Source: Saprospiraceae bacterium (GTDB lineage: Bacteria > Bacteroidota > Bacteroidia > Chitinophagales > Saprospiraceae). Taken from it: a DNA stretch of 64,000 nucleotides. The stretch is from the NCBI GenBank assembly GCA_028285085.1, contig JANQQI010000047.1, forward strand, positions 62,001-126,000, in the 5' to 3' direction. Shown here piece after piece: positions 55,511 through 64,000 of the stretch. The notes beneath the pieces are model-generated. The model had not been told where the DNA came from. It saw nothing but the letters and a program-made list of their open reading frames with translations, and searched no databases. Position 1 is the first letter of the stretch. The number at the start of each line of letters is the position of its first letter. The translations under genes and the position numbers were made by a program.

Positions 55511-58405
55511 ATGGGACATTCTAAACCCTCCTTCATCGAACGCATTGCCGAAAAAATCGGCTTGATTCCAGATTTGCACACTGGAAAAGAGGCGCCTCTG
55601 GATCGATTGACAGAAGAGGGACAGTTGACTAAATTTCCACCACCCGAGCAATGGGACGATTGGGAGGAATACGAAGCAACGGCGCACCCCCGAAAAGTAA
55701 AAAAGCGCTATACGATCGTACCGACCACCTGCTTCAACTGCGAAAGTGCCTGTGGCTTGACCGCTTATGTAGATAAAGAGACCAACGAAGTACGTAAGTT
55801 TGAAGGCAATCCTTACCACCCGGGTTCTCGCGGCCGTAATTGTGCCAAAGGCCCCGCGACCATCAATCAGATTACCGATCCGGATCGCATTCTCTATCCG
55901 CTCAAACGAGTCGGTAAGCGTGGTGAAGGACAATGGGAGCGCGTGAGTTGGGACGAGGTGCTCGATACTATCGCGGCTCGGATGCGCAAAGCCATCCAGG
56001 AAGACCGCCACAACGAAATTGCTTATCACGTAGGGCGCCCCGGCCATGAAGGCTACGCTAATCGCGTCATTCAGGCTTGGGGAGTTGATGGGCATAACTC
56101 GCATACCAATATTTGCTCTTCCGGTGCGCGCTTCGGTTATAATATCTGGTACGGCTATGATCGACCATCTCCCGATCACGCCAACGCAAAATTTATTCTG
56201 CTGATCTCGGCGCACCTCGAAAGCGGGCATTATTTCAATCCCCACGCCCAACGAATCATCGAAGGGAAAATGAAGGGCGCGAAATTGGCCACTATGGATC
56301 CCCGCTTATCGAATACGGCGAGTATGTCCGACTATTGGATGCCGACCTACCCGGGCACTGAGGCTGCCGTTCTGCTGGCCATGGCCAAAATCATTTTGGA
56401 GGAAGGCTTGTACAATCGGCCGTTCCTAGAAAATTGGACGAATTGGCAAACCTATCTCGAAAAACGCCATCCCGATACGCCCGTTACCTTTGAGAATTAC
56501 ATTGCGAAGATGATCGAAGAATATGCGGAATATACACCCGAATACGCCGAAAGCGAGAGTGGTGTACCCGCCGCTACCGTACGGGAGGTGGCCATCAAAA
56601 TTGGAGAAGCTGGTGAGCGTTTTGCAACTCATAATTGGCGCAGCGCCGCCAGTGGTAATCTCGGTGGCTGGTGCGTATCGCGTTGTTTGCATTTCCTCAA
56701 TGTGTTGACCGGCAGTGTCGGTACCGTGGGTGGCACCTCGCCTAATAGTTGGAACAAATTTAAGCCGAAGTTTCACTCTACCCCGCCCGGCCAGAAATTT
56801 TGGAATAGTGTCCACTTTCCGAATGAATACCCCCTGGCAATGTTCGAAATGAGCTTCTTACTGCCACACTTTTTAAAAGAGGGCCGCGGCTATATGGATG
56901 TGTATTTCTCTCGCGTTTTCAATCCCGTTTGGACCTATCCCGATGGCTTTTCGTGGATGGAGTCGTATCTGAACGAAGACCACTTTGGTATTCACGTTGC
57001 GATGACGCCAACTTGGAATGAAACGGCTTTCTTTGCTGATTTTGTGATTCCGATGGGGCACGCCTCGGAGCGTCATGATCTGAATAGTTACGCGACACAC
57101 TCAGGCATGTGGATAGCTTTCCGACAGCCGGTCTTACGGGAGGCGGCTCGCCGTGCGGGCAAATCGGTTGAATTCACCTACGAAGTAAATCCTGGCGAAG
57201 TGTGGGAAGAGGATGAATTTTGGATTGAACTGAGCTGGCGTATCGATCCCGATGGCAGCCTTGGCATTCGTCAATATTTTGAGTCACCTTATCGCCAAGG
57301 TGAGAAAATTACCATTGACGAATACTATCAGTACATTTTTGAAAATACTAAAGGACTCCCGGAAGCGGCTCGCAAAGAAGGTCTGACGGAGTTGGAGTAT
57401 ATGCGTAAGTACGGCGCTTTTGAAGTGGAAAGGCATTCCTACAAAAAGCATGAGCATCGTCTGTCCGAAACCCAAATGCAAGGTGCGGAAGTTGATGCCC
57501 AAAGCCAAGTTATTCAAAAGGATGGTAAGTCCATCGGTGTGATGATTGACGGAGAACCTTACGTTGGTTTTCCTACGCCTTCGCGCAAAAATGAATTCTA
57601 TTCGCAGACGATGGTTGATTGGAATTGGGAAGAATATGCGATTCCGACTTATATCAAGAGTCACATCCACCAAGAAAAACTAGATCGTGAAAAAGGGGAG
57701 TATGTCTTAGTGCCCACGTTCCGTTTACCGGTTCTGATCCACTCACGTTCAGCCAATGCCAAGTGGCTCACCGAAATTGCCAATCGTAATCCGATCTGGA
57801 TGCATCCGCAGGAAGCGCGTCGCTTTGGCTTCAAAACCGGCGATCTCGTACGCTTAAATACGGACATTGGTTACTTCGTAGATAAGGTCTGGGTCACTGA
57901 GGGGATGAAGCCCGGCGTAATTGCTTGTTCTCATCACCTCGGCCGCTGGCGCCGCAAGCAAGATCAGGGAAATCGCTGGGCCACTAATACCGTTGACATT
58001 CAACATGACGGTGAAGGAGGCTGGAAGATGTCGACGGTCTCCGGTATTCGCCCGTTTAAGAGCGAAGATGCTGATAGCAAACGCATTTTTTGGACCGATG
58101 GAGGTGTCCACCAAAATATCACGCATGCCGTTCACCCCGATCCCATTTCCGGGATGCACTGCTGGCACCAGCGCGTACGCATTGAAAGACCCCGCCCGGG
58201 CGATCGCTACGGCGATCTCTTTGTGGATACCCAAAAGGCCCACGAGAATTACAAGGAGTGGCTCAAGAAGACTCGCCCGGCACCTGGCCCCGATGGCTTA
58301 CGTCGTCCACTTTGGTTTAAGCGTCCACTCAAGCCAGATATAAAAGCGTATTATCTGGATAATATGGATGAAAATGGACGCGTTAAAAGAGAATTAGAAG
58401 AATAG
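55511..58405 (+). CDS. Molybdopterin oxidoreductase catalytic subunit (SoeA/PsrA-like)
   Basis: 964-residue DMSO-reductase-family enzyme. 4Fe-4S cysteines C74, C77, C81 and C111 are present, and the molybdenum-ligating Cys202 lies in the TNICSSGARFGYNIWYG segment. The molybdopterin-dinucleotide domain near the C-terminus shows WMHPQEARRFGFKTGDLV. No Tat signal (no twin arginine) is present, so it is cytoplasmic, unlike polysulfide or thiosulfate reductases. Sulfite dehydrogenase SoeA of Allochromatium is also described as cytoplasmic. With the Fe-S/NrfD fusion it forms a membrane-bound two-subunit complex. The substrate is inferred, not shown; sulfite is favoured by the persulfide dioxygenase-like and SulP genes nearby, but other oxyanions are possible. 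Confidence 0.9.
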   Translation: MGHSKPSFIERIAEKIGLIPDLHTGKEAPLDRLTEEGQLTKFPPPEQWDDWEEYEATAHPRKVKKRYTIVPTTCFNCESACGLTAYVDKETNEVRKFEGNPYHPGSRGRNCAKGPATINQITDPDRILYPLKRVGKRGEGQWERVSWDEVLDTIAARMRKAIQEDRHNEIAYHVGRPGHEGYANRVIQAWGVDGHNSHTNICSSGARFGYNIWYGYDRPSPDHANAKFILLISAHLESGHYFNPHAQRIIEGKMKGAKLATMDPRLSNTASMSDYWMPTYPGTEAAVLLAMAKIILEEGLYNRPFLENWTNWQTYLEKRHPDTPVTFENYIAKMIEEYAEYTPEYAESESGVPAATVREVAIKIGEAGERFATHNWRSAASGNLGGWCVSRCLHFLNVLTGSVGTVGGTSPNSWNKFKPKFHSTPPGQKFWNSVHFPNEYPLAMFEMSFLLPHFLKEGRGYMDVYFSRVFNPVWTYPDGFSWMESYLNEDHFGIHVAMTPTWNETAFFADFVIPMGHASERHDLNSYATHSGMWIAFRQPVLREAARRAGKSVEFTYEVNPGEVWEEDEFWIELSWRIDPDGSLGIRQYFESPYRQGEKITIDEYYQYIFENTKGLPEAARKEGLTELEYMRKYGAFEVERHSYKKHEHRLSETQMQGAEVDAQSQVIQKDGKSIGVMIDGEPYVGFPTPSRKNEFYSQTMVDWNWEEYAIPTYIKSHIHQEKLDREKGEYVLVPTFRLPVLIHSRSANAKWLTEIANRNPIWMHPQEARRFGFKTGDLVRLNTDIGYFVDKVWVTEGMKPGVIACSHHLGRWRRKQDQGNRWATNTVDIQHDGEGGWKMSTVSGIRPFKSEDADSKRIFWTDGGVHQNITHAVHPDPISGMHCWHQRVRIERPRPGDRYGDLFVDTQKAHENYKEWLKKTRPAPGPDGLRRPLWFKRPLKPDIKAYYLDNMDENGRVKRELEE

Positions 58406-58592
58406 AAATTTAAATATACTCCGTAAGGTATCCTGAAAATATAAATGGATGCCGCAAGAATATAGTATGGCTTTATTTAATTGGAATTAGTGTGAATGAC
58501 TAATTACCATATCGCGAATATTCGGGTCATAATGATGTGATTCGCTAGCAATATTCGGGATGATTCTGTTTAACGTCATTAAATAAAGACAC

Positions 58593-59894
58593 ATGAAAAA
58601 AGCCATCATTATTCTTAGCTTATTGAATCTAATTGTTGCTTGTACCTCATCCAGTGAACCCCAAGCAAAAGAAGAAAACAAATACCAATCCTTCGCCAAG
58701 ACTTTTCAAGAGATAGATCAAATTTTGGATAAAGACAATGGTAAGTTTTGGAACCATAGTCTAAAAGGCCCAATGTTATTGGTTGATCCCGAGTCCAGAG
58801 AAATTATCACTAATCATAATAATAAGGCTGGTGAATTCAAGCCGGTCGACGGAGTGTATATCTCCACCCTCCCGGAGGAAATGAACATTGCCAATACTGC
58901 TCTTAATTGGAATGGCGAAAGATGGACCATGCTGATGCTACCTTTGCCGACTGCTGAAAAGGCAAGGAATAATTTACTCATTCATGAATTATTTCACCGG
59001 ATTCAACCACAGATAGGATTTGCTAATCTTTCTGAGCAATCTAATGCACACTTGGATACTTATCGTGGTCGACTACTGCTTAAATTAGAATTAGAAGCAT
59101 TAGTAGATGCTATTTTTGAAACTGGAGAAGAGCGAAAAAGCCACCTTGCTAATGCTTTTCAATTTAGAAACGAAAGATGTTCTTCACAAGAGTTAAGCGA
59201 TGCAGAAAATACGCTAGAATTAAACGAAGGTCTGGCAGAGTATACCGGTGCTATGCTATCTGGAAGGAATAGTGAAGAAATGAATATGCATTTTAAAAAC
59301 AGCGTCAATCAATTTTATTCAAATAAAACTTTTGTGCGATCGTTTGCCTATCAAACCATTCCCATGTATGGTTATATGCTTGCCCAGTCAAAAAAGAATT
59401 GGCATCAAGAGGTTTCCGGTCAAACCAATTTAATAGATTATTTTAAAAATGCATTTGAAATTGAAGTGGATAATTCTATTCCTTTTGAATCCGTCGCCCA
59501 AGCAAATGATTACGGCTACGAAAAGATATTACAAGAAGAGCAATTGAGAGAAGAAGAAAGGCTAATAGTAGTTGCCAACTACAAAGCAATCTTTCTTGAA
59601 AAACCGACACTAAGATTGAACTTCGAAAACATGCAAATCTCATTTGACCCCCGAAATATCGTTCCCATTGAAGACATCGGGACTGTATATCCCACCCTTA
59701 AAGTTTCCGATAATTGGGGGATCTTAACGGTAGAAGAAGGCGCGCTTCTAAGCGCCAATTGGCAAAATGTAACCGTAACTGAGCCGAGTAGCACTAGCGA
59801 TAGTCTTGTCGTCGGAAAAGGATGGACATTAGAGTTGAATGAGAATTGGAGAGTGGAAAAAATGGAGGTTGGTTATGAATTGAAAAAGCAGTAA
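58593..59894 (+). CDS. Lipoprotein with gluzincin-like HExxH motif
   Basis: 433 residues. A lipoprotein signal (MKKAIIILSLLNLIVACTS) has its lipidation Cys at 17. Residues 131-135 read HELFH, and a downstream NEGLAEYTG supplies a Glu at about 81-85 residues, which would give a gluzincin-like zinc site (HExxH plus Glu). The C-terminal ~110 residues are beta-rich. It is probably a surface or periplasmic peptidase of no named family. The nearest neighbours are other exported hydrolases. Confidence 0.7.
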   Translation: MKKAIIILSLLNLIVACTSSSEPQAKEENKYQSFAKTFQEIDQILDKDNGKFWNHSLKGPMLLVDPESREIITNHNNKAGEFKPVDGVYISTLPEEMNIANTALNWNGERWTMLMLPLPTAEKARNNLLIHELFHRIQPQIGFANLSEQSNAHLDTYRGRLLLKLELEALVDAIFETGEERKSHLANAFQFRNERCSSQELSDAENTLELNEGLAEYTGAMLSGRNSEEMNMHFKNSVNQFYSNKTFVRSFAYQTIPMYGYMLAQSKKNWHQEVSGQTNLIDYFKNAFEIEVDNSIPFESVAQANDYGYEKILQEEQLREEERLIVVANYKAIFLEKPTLRLNFENMQISFDPRNIVPIEDIGTVYPTLKVSDNWGILTVEEGALLSANWQNVTVTEPSSTSDSLVVGKGWTLELNENWRVEKMEVGYELKKQ

Positions 59895-59927
59895 TTATTA
59901 TTGAGCATAAAATAATCTTTTGGAAAT

Positions 59928-59974
59928 AATAGGTCAAATCAGAATTAAAAAATGTTGCTTTGATTTGGCCTATT
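59928..59974 (+). terminator. Rho-independent terminator
   Basis: AATAGGTCAAATCA (59928-59941) pairs with TGATTTGGCCTATT (59961-59974), with one G-U pair, followed by T-rich sequence. Confidence 0.75.
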
Positions 59975-60076
59975 TATTTCTTCGATTTTATCATACTTGT
60001 ATATGATGTTTTATGAAATTCCTAAGACTACACAAAAATGCTTTCATTAGAACTAAATATATACTCGAAAGATTAA

Positions 60077-60304
60077 ATGAAAAAACTAGACGTACAACAC
60101 TTTCTGGAGATTTATAAATTGAGAAAAAGCATGCAGGATGATGGTACTACAAATCCTCGTCCCGAGGTTAAGCGCTTTACTCGAGAGTTTGTCGAAAAAT
60201 TATCTAAACTGCCACCAACTGAGGAAATTATATTAAGAGAGGCTTCATTTTATGATGCTAAAGGTAACTTGATTGCAAAATTTCCAAAAATAGAAGAAGA
60301 TTAA
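60077..60304 (+). CDS. Small hypothetical protein
   Basis: 75 residues, charged and helical in the first part, with no signal peptide or cysteine. It ends DAKGNLIAKFPKIEED, which looks like a short beta-hairpin. I do not recognise it. Codon use is similar to neighbours. It is isolated between a terminator upstream and a gap of 274 bp downstream that has only weak hairpins (for example 60518-60538). Confidence 0.6.
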   Translation: MKKLDVQHFLEIYKLRKSMQDDGTTNPRPEVKRFTREFVEKLSKLPPTEEIILREASFYDAKGNLIAKFPKIEED

Positions 60305-60578
60305 AATAAACGCTAGAGAGACTATGAACTAAGAGACTACAAAGCCTCTATATGCCATCCTTTAGTTTGATTATGAAATAAGACGCTACTAGTGCTTAAT
60401 ATTATTAGGTTCAATTAACCTAGTCACTCTTTGATCATACTAGAGTCCCCGCTTTCCATCCGTCGTAAACTGTCGTCTGTACGTTCCTGGCAACCTTTCA
60501 GAAATGCCTTTCTATATTGAGCTTTTCTCCAAAGCTCAGAAGCACATGCTTTGCTCCTAGCTGCTATTGATCGTTTTT

Positions 60579-61592
60579 ATGAAAAAAATAATATTAATTC
60601 TCGGATTCGTTTCTAGTGTACTTCTGGTAAGCGGTCAAGATTATTTACATCCTAAAACAACGGATTCGGGCTTTCAAACGGAGACGGAATACTTTATGTT
60701 CTTCAACCATTTTTGGTTAAATGCTTATCACTTTCTTTATAATGCCGCTCTAGATGATCAGAACGGAAAAAAGACTTTAAGCGACTATTCTGATTTTGCA
60801 AGTTATACAGCCGAGGATGAGAAAATATTCCGGGAAGCAATACAATTCTATCAAGATAGCATCGTCAGATATGACCTGAGGCGGTCGGGTTATCTATTTG
60901 CTTTTAAACGTTGGGTGGTGCAATACGGTGAGGATACGAACTTGCCAATGGCCGAAGGTTTTGAAGAAAATATTACTGTTCTAAATAATTTTAAAAAGGT
61001 CTACCAAAAATCACTTTGGCAAAAACATTTCAATGCCAATGAAAAGGCATTGAAGCAAAATATCGATGTGGTCGTCCGAAGAGAAGAAGAATTTGTCGAG
61101 CAGCTTTCGGATTTATGCAAAGCAAAATGGCAAGCCGAAAAAATTAGAGTCGATCTCTCTTTTAATTCCAAACGGGATATTCCTTATACAACCACAAGAG
61201 GGGCCACACATATTGTGATGGATTCTAAAAACACGCCAAATACCGAAGGGGAATGGCTGGAACTATTGCTACACGAGGCCAGCCATAATTTGATTAAATC
61301 TTCTACGGGTTTTGTCGGTGGGACCATCAAAAATGCTTGTGAGGTTTTGGAGATAAGATACCCCAGAGTGCTCTGGCATGCCTATTTATTTTACTTCTCA
61401 GGTCATGCCGCTAGGGAGATTCTCCTCAAGGAAGGTGTCAAGGATTATGAATTATATATGTTCCGATTGGGCGTACTCAGGATGTATCACCCGTTGCTAG
61501 AAAAGCATTTGTTGCCATACATTAAAAAGGAGATGAGTTTGGGTACGGCCACCGAAAACTTCTTACATGATTATAAAAACCTTAAGAAGTAA
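60579..61592 (+). CDS. Secreted protein with HEASH zinc-protease-like motif
   Basis: 337 residues starting at 60579; the frame extends 4 codons upstream to 60567, but the signal peptide (MKKIILILGFVSSVLLVSG) begins at 60579. The body is helical. LLLHEASHNLIKS is a HExxH-type motif that would bind zinc, and the region after it (EILLKEGVKDYE) may offer further ligands. It could be an exported metallopeptidase, but no family is recognised. It belongs to the run of exported hydrolases. Confidence 0.6.
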   Translation: MKKIILILGFVSSVLLVSGQDYLHPKTTDSGFQTETEYFMFFNHFWLNAYHFLYNAALDDQNGKKTLSDYSDFASYTAEDEKIFREAIQFYQDSIVRYDLRRSGYLFAFKRWVVQYGEDTNLPMAEGFEENITVLNNFKKVYQKSLWQKHFNANEKALKQNIDVVVRREEEFVEQLSDLCKAKWQAEKIRVDLSFNSKRDIPYTTTRGATHIVMDSKNTPNTEGEWLELLLHEASHNLIKSSTGFVGGTIKNACEVLEIRYPRVLWHAYLFYFSGHAAREILLKEGVKDYELYMFRLGVLRMYHPLLEKHLLPYIKKEMSLGTATENFLHDYKNLKK

Positions 61593-61759
61593 ATGACTGC
61601 TATTTACCTTTTGATTGGACTGAAATCGATTAAGGGATCGGAATCTTTGCATCCTGCAACTACTCAATGAGAATGATGTCTGTTTGATAGTGAAAACCTT
61701 CTTTCCAGGTTTTGTATACGAAATATTCCAAAATCATTTAGACCTAACGCCATCGGATC

Positions 61760-63265
61760 ATGAAAAACCTAACCGCTCTACTCCTGTCGATTTTATTTGT
61801 AGTCAGTGCTCATGCGCAAAGTCTTTGGCAAAATACAGCATGCACATGTGAAACATTAATGCTGGAAGTCACCCGTGAAATTGAAACCAATTACATTGGC
61901 TACCATACTGAAATTCTCAATAAACGGGATCAGGAATATAATGAACACAAGACCCGATTTCTGAAACAGTCCAAGCAAACAGGTATTGAGCAATGTTTGC
62001 CAATTTTGCAGGATTTTATTGCTTTTTTTAAAGATGGACATCTATTTATTGGTCAACAACCGGAATTAGATGATGTACAGAAAGAAGCATTACACGAGAA
62101 GGCTGAAGTGATTGATATTTCCGAAAAAGAACTAACGGCTTATTTTAAAAATGAGGGCTTAGATCCCATCGAAGGATTTTGGTATACTAGCAAAGGTACA
62201 AGATATGCGATCATTAAGGATGACAAGAACAACTCACGAGATTTTGTGGCTGTCGCATTATCGAATGAAGTGGCTGGATGGCAGATCGGACACCTGAAGG
62301 CCACTTTTGTAAAAAATGATGATACCTCTTATGATGTCGTCTACTACAATCAGGATCATTTTCCGGTAGTGATCAAAATTTATGATCAGGGGAAAGCCGG
62401 AGGGGCGCACATCAGGCGGAATAGCCTGCTCCATATTCCGCCTTTTACCTGGGGACGGGAAAGTAAGGAAGCTACTAACTACTCGGAAATCATTGATTCC
62501 AACAATCCGAGGGCCCCTCTGTTTCACATCATTGATAAAAACAATGTGCTGATCTCCCTGCCTTCGCATAGTCCTGAGCATGCCAAGCCGCTGAAGAAAT
62601 TGGTCGAGAAGCACGATAAAAAAATCAGAGCAGCTAAAAACTTGATTATCGATGTACGTGGCAATGAAGGGGGTAGCTCCTGGATTACTAATGTACTCCT
62701 GCCTTATCTACAAACGACCGATCAGCGTCCCGCCAAATATTATCAAGATGGGAGTACCCAGGTGTTGTCTTCGGAAGAAAATATGAAATATTTTGAGAGT
62801 ATGGAAAGTCAAGGCTGGCTGCCAAAGCTGCTGATGAATCGGCTTAAAGACAATTCAGGTAAAATTATTCCCCTCGCAGATCCAGGCGAAGAAGAGGAAA
62901 AGCCAGACGAAATCAAGGAAGAGTTAGCACGGCCCCAAAATGTGGCTATTCTGATTGGTGCCGGCACCGTAAGCGCCGCCGAGGCTTTTGTGATTAAAGT
63001 GATGAAGTATTCTAAAGTTACCCTTTTCGGTCAGCCGACCAGCGGTTGTATTGATTACCAATCTGTATCGATGAGTTATTTAAATGTTTGTAAGGATTTA
63101 GGCATTTATATCGGTATGCCGATGTTCAGTGCTTCCGAGAAACTACCAGAAGGAGGTGTCAATAAAACGGGAATTGTCCCTGATGTCTTGATTGACAAAA
63201 CGGTAAAAGATAAAACAAAATTCATTATAGACTACTACCAACGCCAAACGTCAAAAAATGATTAA
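61760..63265 (+). CDS. S41-family (C-terminal processing) peptidase, exported
   Basis: 501 residues with a signal peptide (ending SAHAQ). The S41 core is at the C-terminus: NLIIDVRGNEGGSS, then GAGTVSAAEAFVIKVMKYS, which has the nucleophilic Ser of the S-A-A-E type and a Lys downstream, then GQPTSGCIDY and GGVNKTGIVPDV. Catalytic details are by family pattern. The N-terminal ~200 residues have no visible PDZ. It may hydrolyse proteins in the periplasm or outside. It overlaps none but is followed 3 bp later by the next gene. Confidence 0.88.
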   Translation: MKNLTALLLSILFVVSAHAQSLWQNTACTCETLMLEVTREIETNYIGYHTEILNKRDQEYNEHKTRFLKQSKQTGIEQCLPILQDFIAFFKDGHLFIGQQPELDDVQKEALHEKAEVIDISEKELTAYFKNEGLDPIEGFWYTSKGTRYAIIKDDKNNSRDFVAVALSNEVAGWQIGHLKATFVKNDDTSYDVVYYNQDHFPVVIKIYDQGKAGGAHIRRNSLLHIPPFTWGRESKEATNYSEIIDSNNPRAPLFHIIDKNNVLISLPSHSPEHAKPLKKLVEKHDKKIRAAKNLIIDVRGNEGGSSWITNVLLPYLQTTDQRPAKYYQDGSTQVLSSEENMKYFESMESQGWLPKLLMNRLKDNSGKIIPLADPGEEEEKPDEIKEELARPQNVAILIGAGTVSAAEAFVIKVMKYSKVTLFGQPTSGCIDYQSVSMSYLNVCKDLGIYIGMPMFSASEKLPEGGVNKTGIVPDVLIDKTVKDKTKFIIDYYQRQTSKND

Positions 63266-63268
63266 TTA

Positions 63269-64000
63269 ATGAAACGATTATTGCTTCTTTCGGCAATTGT
63301 CATGCTCTCATTTCCCATGGGGCAGATAAGTGCCCAGGAGAATACTGTCCTGGATTCTATTATCAATGCGAATAAATATGTTTTTACCGTTGAGGATGAT
63401 CGTATCATTGGAGAAGCTGCCAAACAATTTTTGATACAAGAGGCTCGTTCGTCTCAGTTTTTCGTGATTGGTGAATTGCACTTTAATCAAGAAACGCCGG
63501 TATTTACAAAAGCTATTCTAAATCTTTTACAAAATCACGGCTATAATAATTATGCGATTGAAATAGGTCCCTACTCAGAAAAGGTCATCTCTGAATTTTT
63601 ATCTAAAAAAGGAGGGAAGTCGCTTTTAGCAGATTTTATAAAAAAATATGATCCCGACAATCAATCTAATCCAATCGCTTTTATGGATGCGCTCGATGAA
63701 GTTGAGATTGTGGAGCAAGCGCTGAAAGCTAATTATTCGATTTGGGGAGTTGATCAGGAGTTTATTTATGCGCCTAATTTTTTGCTGGACAAAATTTATG
63801 AATTATCAAGCCTTCAAGCAACTAATCAATTAGCTTTTGAAGAATCGTATCGACAAGCAAAGCAACAATGGAGCCATTTGATTTTAGACTCCACAAAATA
63901 TCGTTATCAGCATATTTTAAATGATAAAACAATTAATTCTTTCTTTGAAACATCCTCCGTTTATTCCGAAGAATCAACCCAAATTATTCAATACATTAGA
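63269..64000 (+). CDS. Exported erythromycin-esterase/ChaN-like protein, truncated by window end
   Basis: 244 codons are visible without a stop, from ATG at 63269. The signal peptide ends ISAQE. The block FFVIGELHFNQETPVFTKAILNLL and the YAIEIGPYSEKVISEF segment resemble the EreA/ChaN/TraB-type fold start (conserved Gly-Glu-x-His). Families with this motif include esterases and haem- or metal-binding proteins. It starts 3 bp after the S41 gene stop, so the two are probably co-transcribed. The C-terminus is outside the window. Confidence 0.6.
   Translation, partial: MKRLLLLSAIVMLSFPMGQISAQENTVLDSIINANKYVFTVEDDRIIGEAAKQFLIQEARSSQFFVIGELHFNQETPVFTKAILNLLQNHGYNNYAIEIGPYSEKVISEFLSKKGGKSLLADFIKKYDPDNQSNPIAFMDALDEVEIVEQALKANYSIWGVDQEFIYAPNFLLDKIYELSSLQATNQLAFEESYRQAKQQWSHLILDSTKYRYQHILNDKTINSFFETSSVYSEESTQIIQYIR

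Noticed and set aside
55409-56251. 280-codon open frame on the minus strand
   Set aside because: It is antisense to the start of the molybdoenzyme gene, whose cysteine motifs and length prove the plus frame; the minus frame shows no family features.
58517-58559. Direct repeat AATATTCGGG x2 (58517-58526, 58550-58559) upstream of the lipoprotein gene
   Set aside because: Only ten bases each, AT-rich, with no dyad or recognised operator; too weak to call a regulatory site.
60518-60538. TGAGCTTT/AAAGCTCA hairpin upstream of the HEASH gene
   Set aside because: An 8-bp perfect stem without a T-run or regulatory context; likely chance in a 274-bp gap.

Overview
The window looks like a chromosomal stretch of a Bacteroidota bacterium, probably from the Saprospiria/Lewinella-like branch. 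Many secreted proteins end in a type IX secretion (T9SS) type A sorting domain. Other lineage marks are a dockerin-like/T9SS cargo, tail-fibre-like surface proteins with a 'chaperone of endosialidase'-like end, a Bacteroidota-style promoter (TTG-N20-TATATTG) and little use of Shine-Dalgarno sequences. Species assignment is inference. I saw no rRNA, tRNA, CRISPR array, transposase or prophage genes.

Layout. 1-12.9 kb: end of an M90 (MtfA-like) peptidase gene, clpB with a small upstream partner, a secreted beta-lactamase-fold serine hydrolase, a large secreted reprolysin-like metalloprotease, an acetyltransferase, a glycosyltransferase, and a CBS protein / Omp85-like protein / NAD kinase run. 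13.1-22.4 kb: a secretome block with two paralogous tail-fibre-like proteins whose promoters and ~220-nt leaders are also duplicated, a T9SS protein of unknown function, a second zinc metalloprotease and a dockerin-like/cohesin-like T9SS protein. 22.5-29.6 kb: a DUF1801 gene, then a MarR-regulated RND efflux system (adaptor, pump, TolC) in one direction. 29.7-34.1 kb: a SPOR-domain protein, a lipoprotein and a GCS2-like ligase fused to CBS domains.

34.1-42.1 kb is a DNA-repair island. It holds TIGR03643 and DUF2256 small proteins with an Fe-S (6-4)-type photolyase, and convergent to it the four-gene ligase-associated DNA damage response module (exonuclease, ATP-dependent ligase, Lhr-like helicase, PdeM phosphoesterase). 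A truncated DUF1801 remnant lies at its edge. HAD phosphatase, transglutaminase-like and katG genes follow; katG has an OxyR-like dyad far upstream.

47.0-58.4 kb reads as a sulfur-handling region: an ArsR regulator with an SmtB/ArsR-type operator, a DUF983 protein, a Crp/Fnr regulator with clustered cysteines, a SulP transporter, a metallo-beta-lactamase/double-rhodanese protein (persulfide dioxygenase-like), an Fe-S/NrfD fusion and a large cytoplasmic molybdopterin oxidoreductase. The simplest reading is persulfide to sulfite to sulfate with electrons passed to quinone (SoeABC-like), controlled by ArsR and Crp/Fnr; sites resembling the arsR operator occur at several promoters. This pathway is inference from families and context. 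A low-GC gene and a DUF7009-like gene interrupt it. The last 5.5 kb carries secreted or lipid-anchored hydrolases (two HExxH proteins, an S41 peptidase and a truncated erythromycin-esterase/ChaN-like protein).

Two copies of a ~185-bp non-coding repeat (28.8 and 53.2 kb) suggest a dispersed repeat family.
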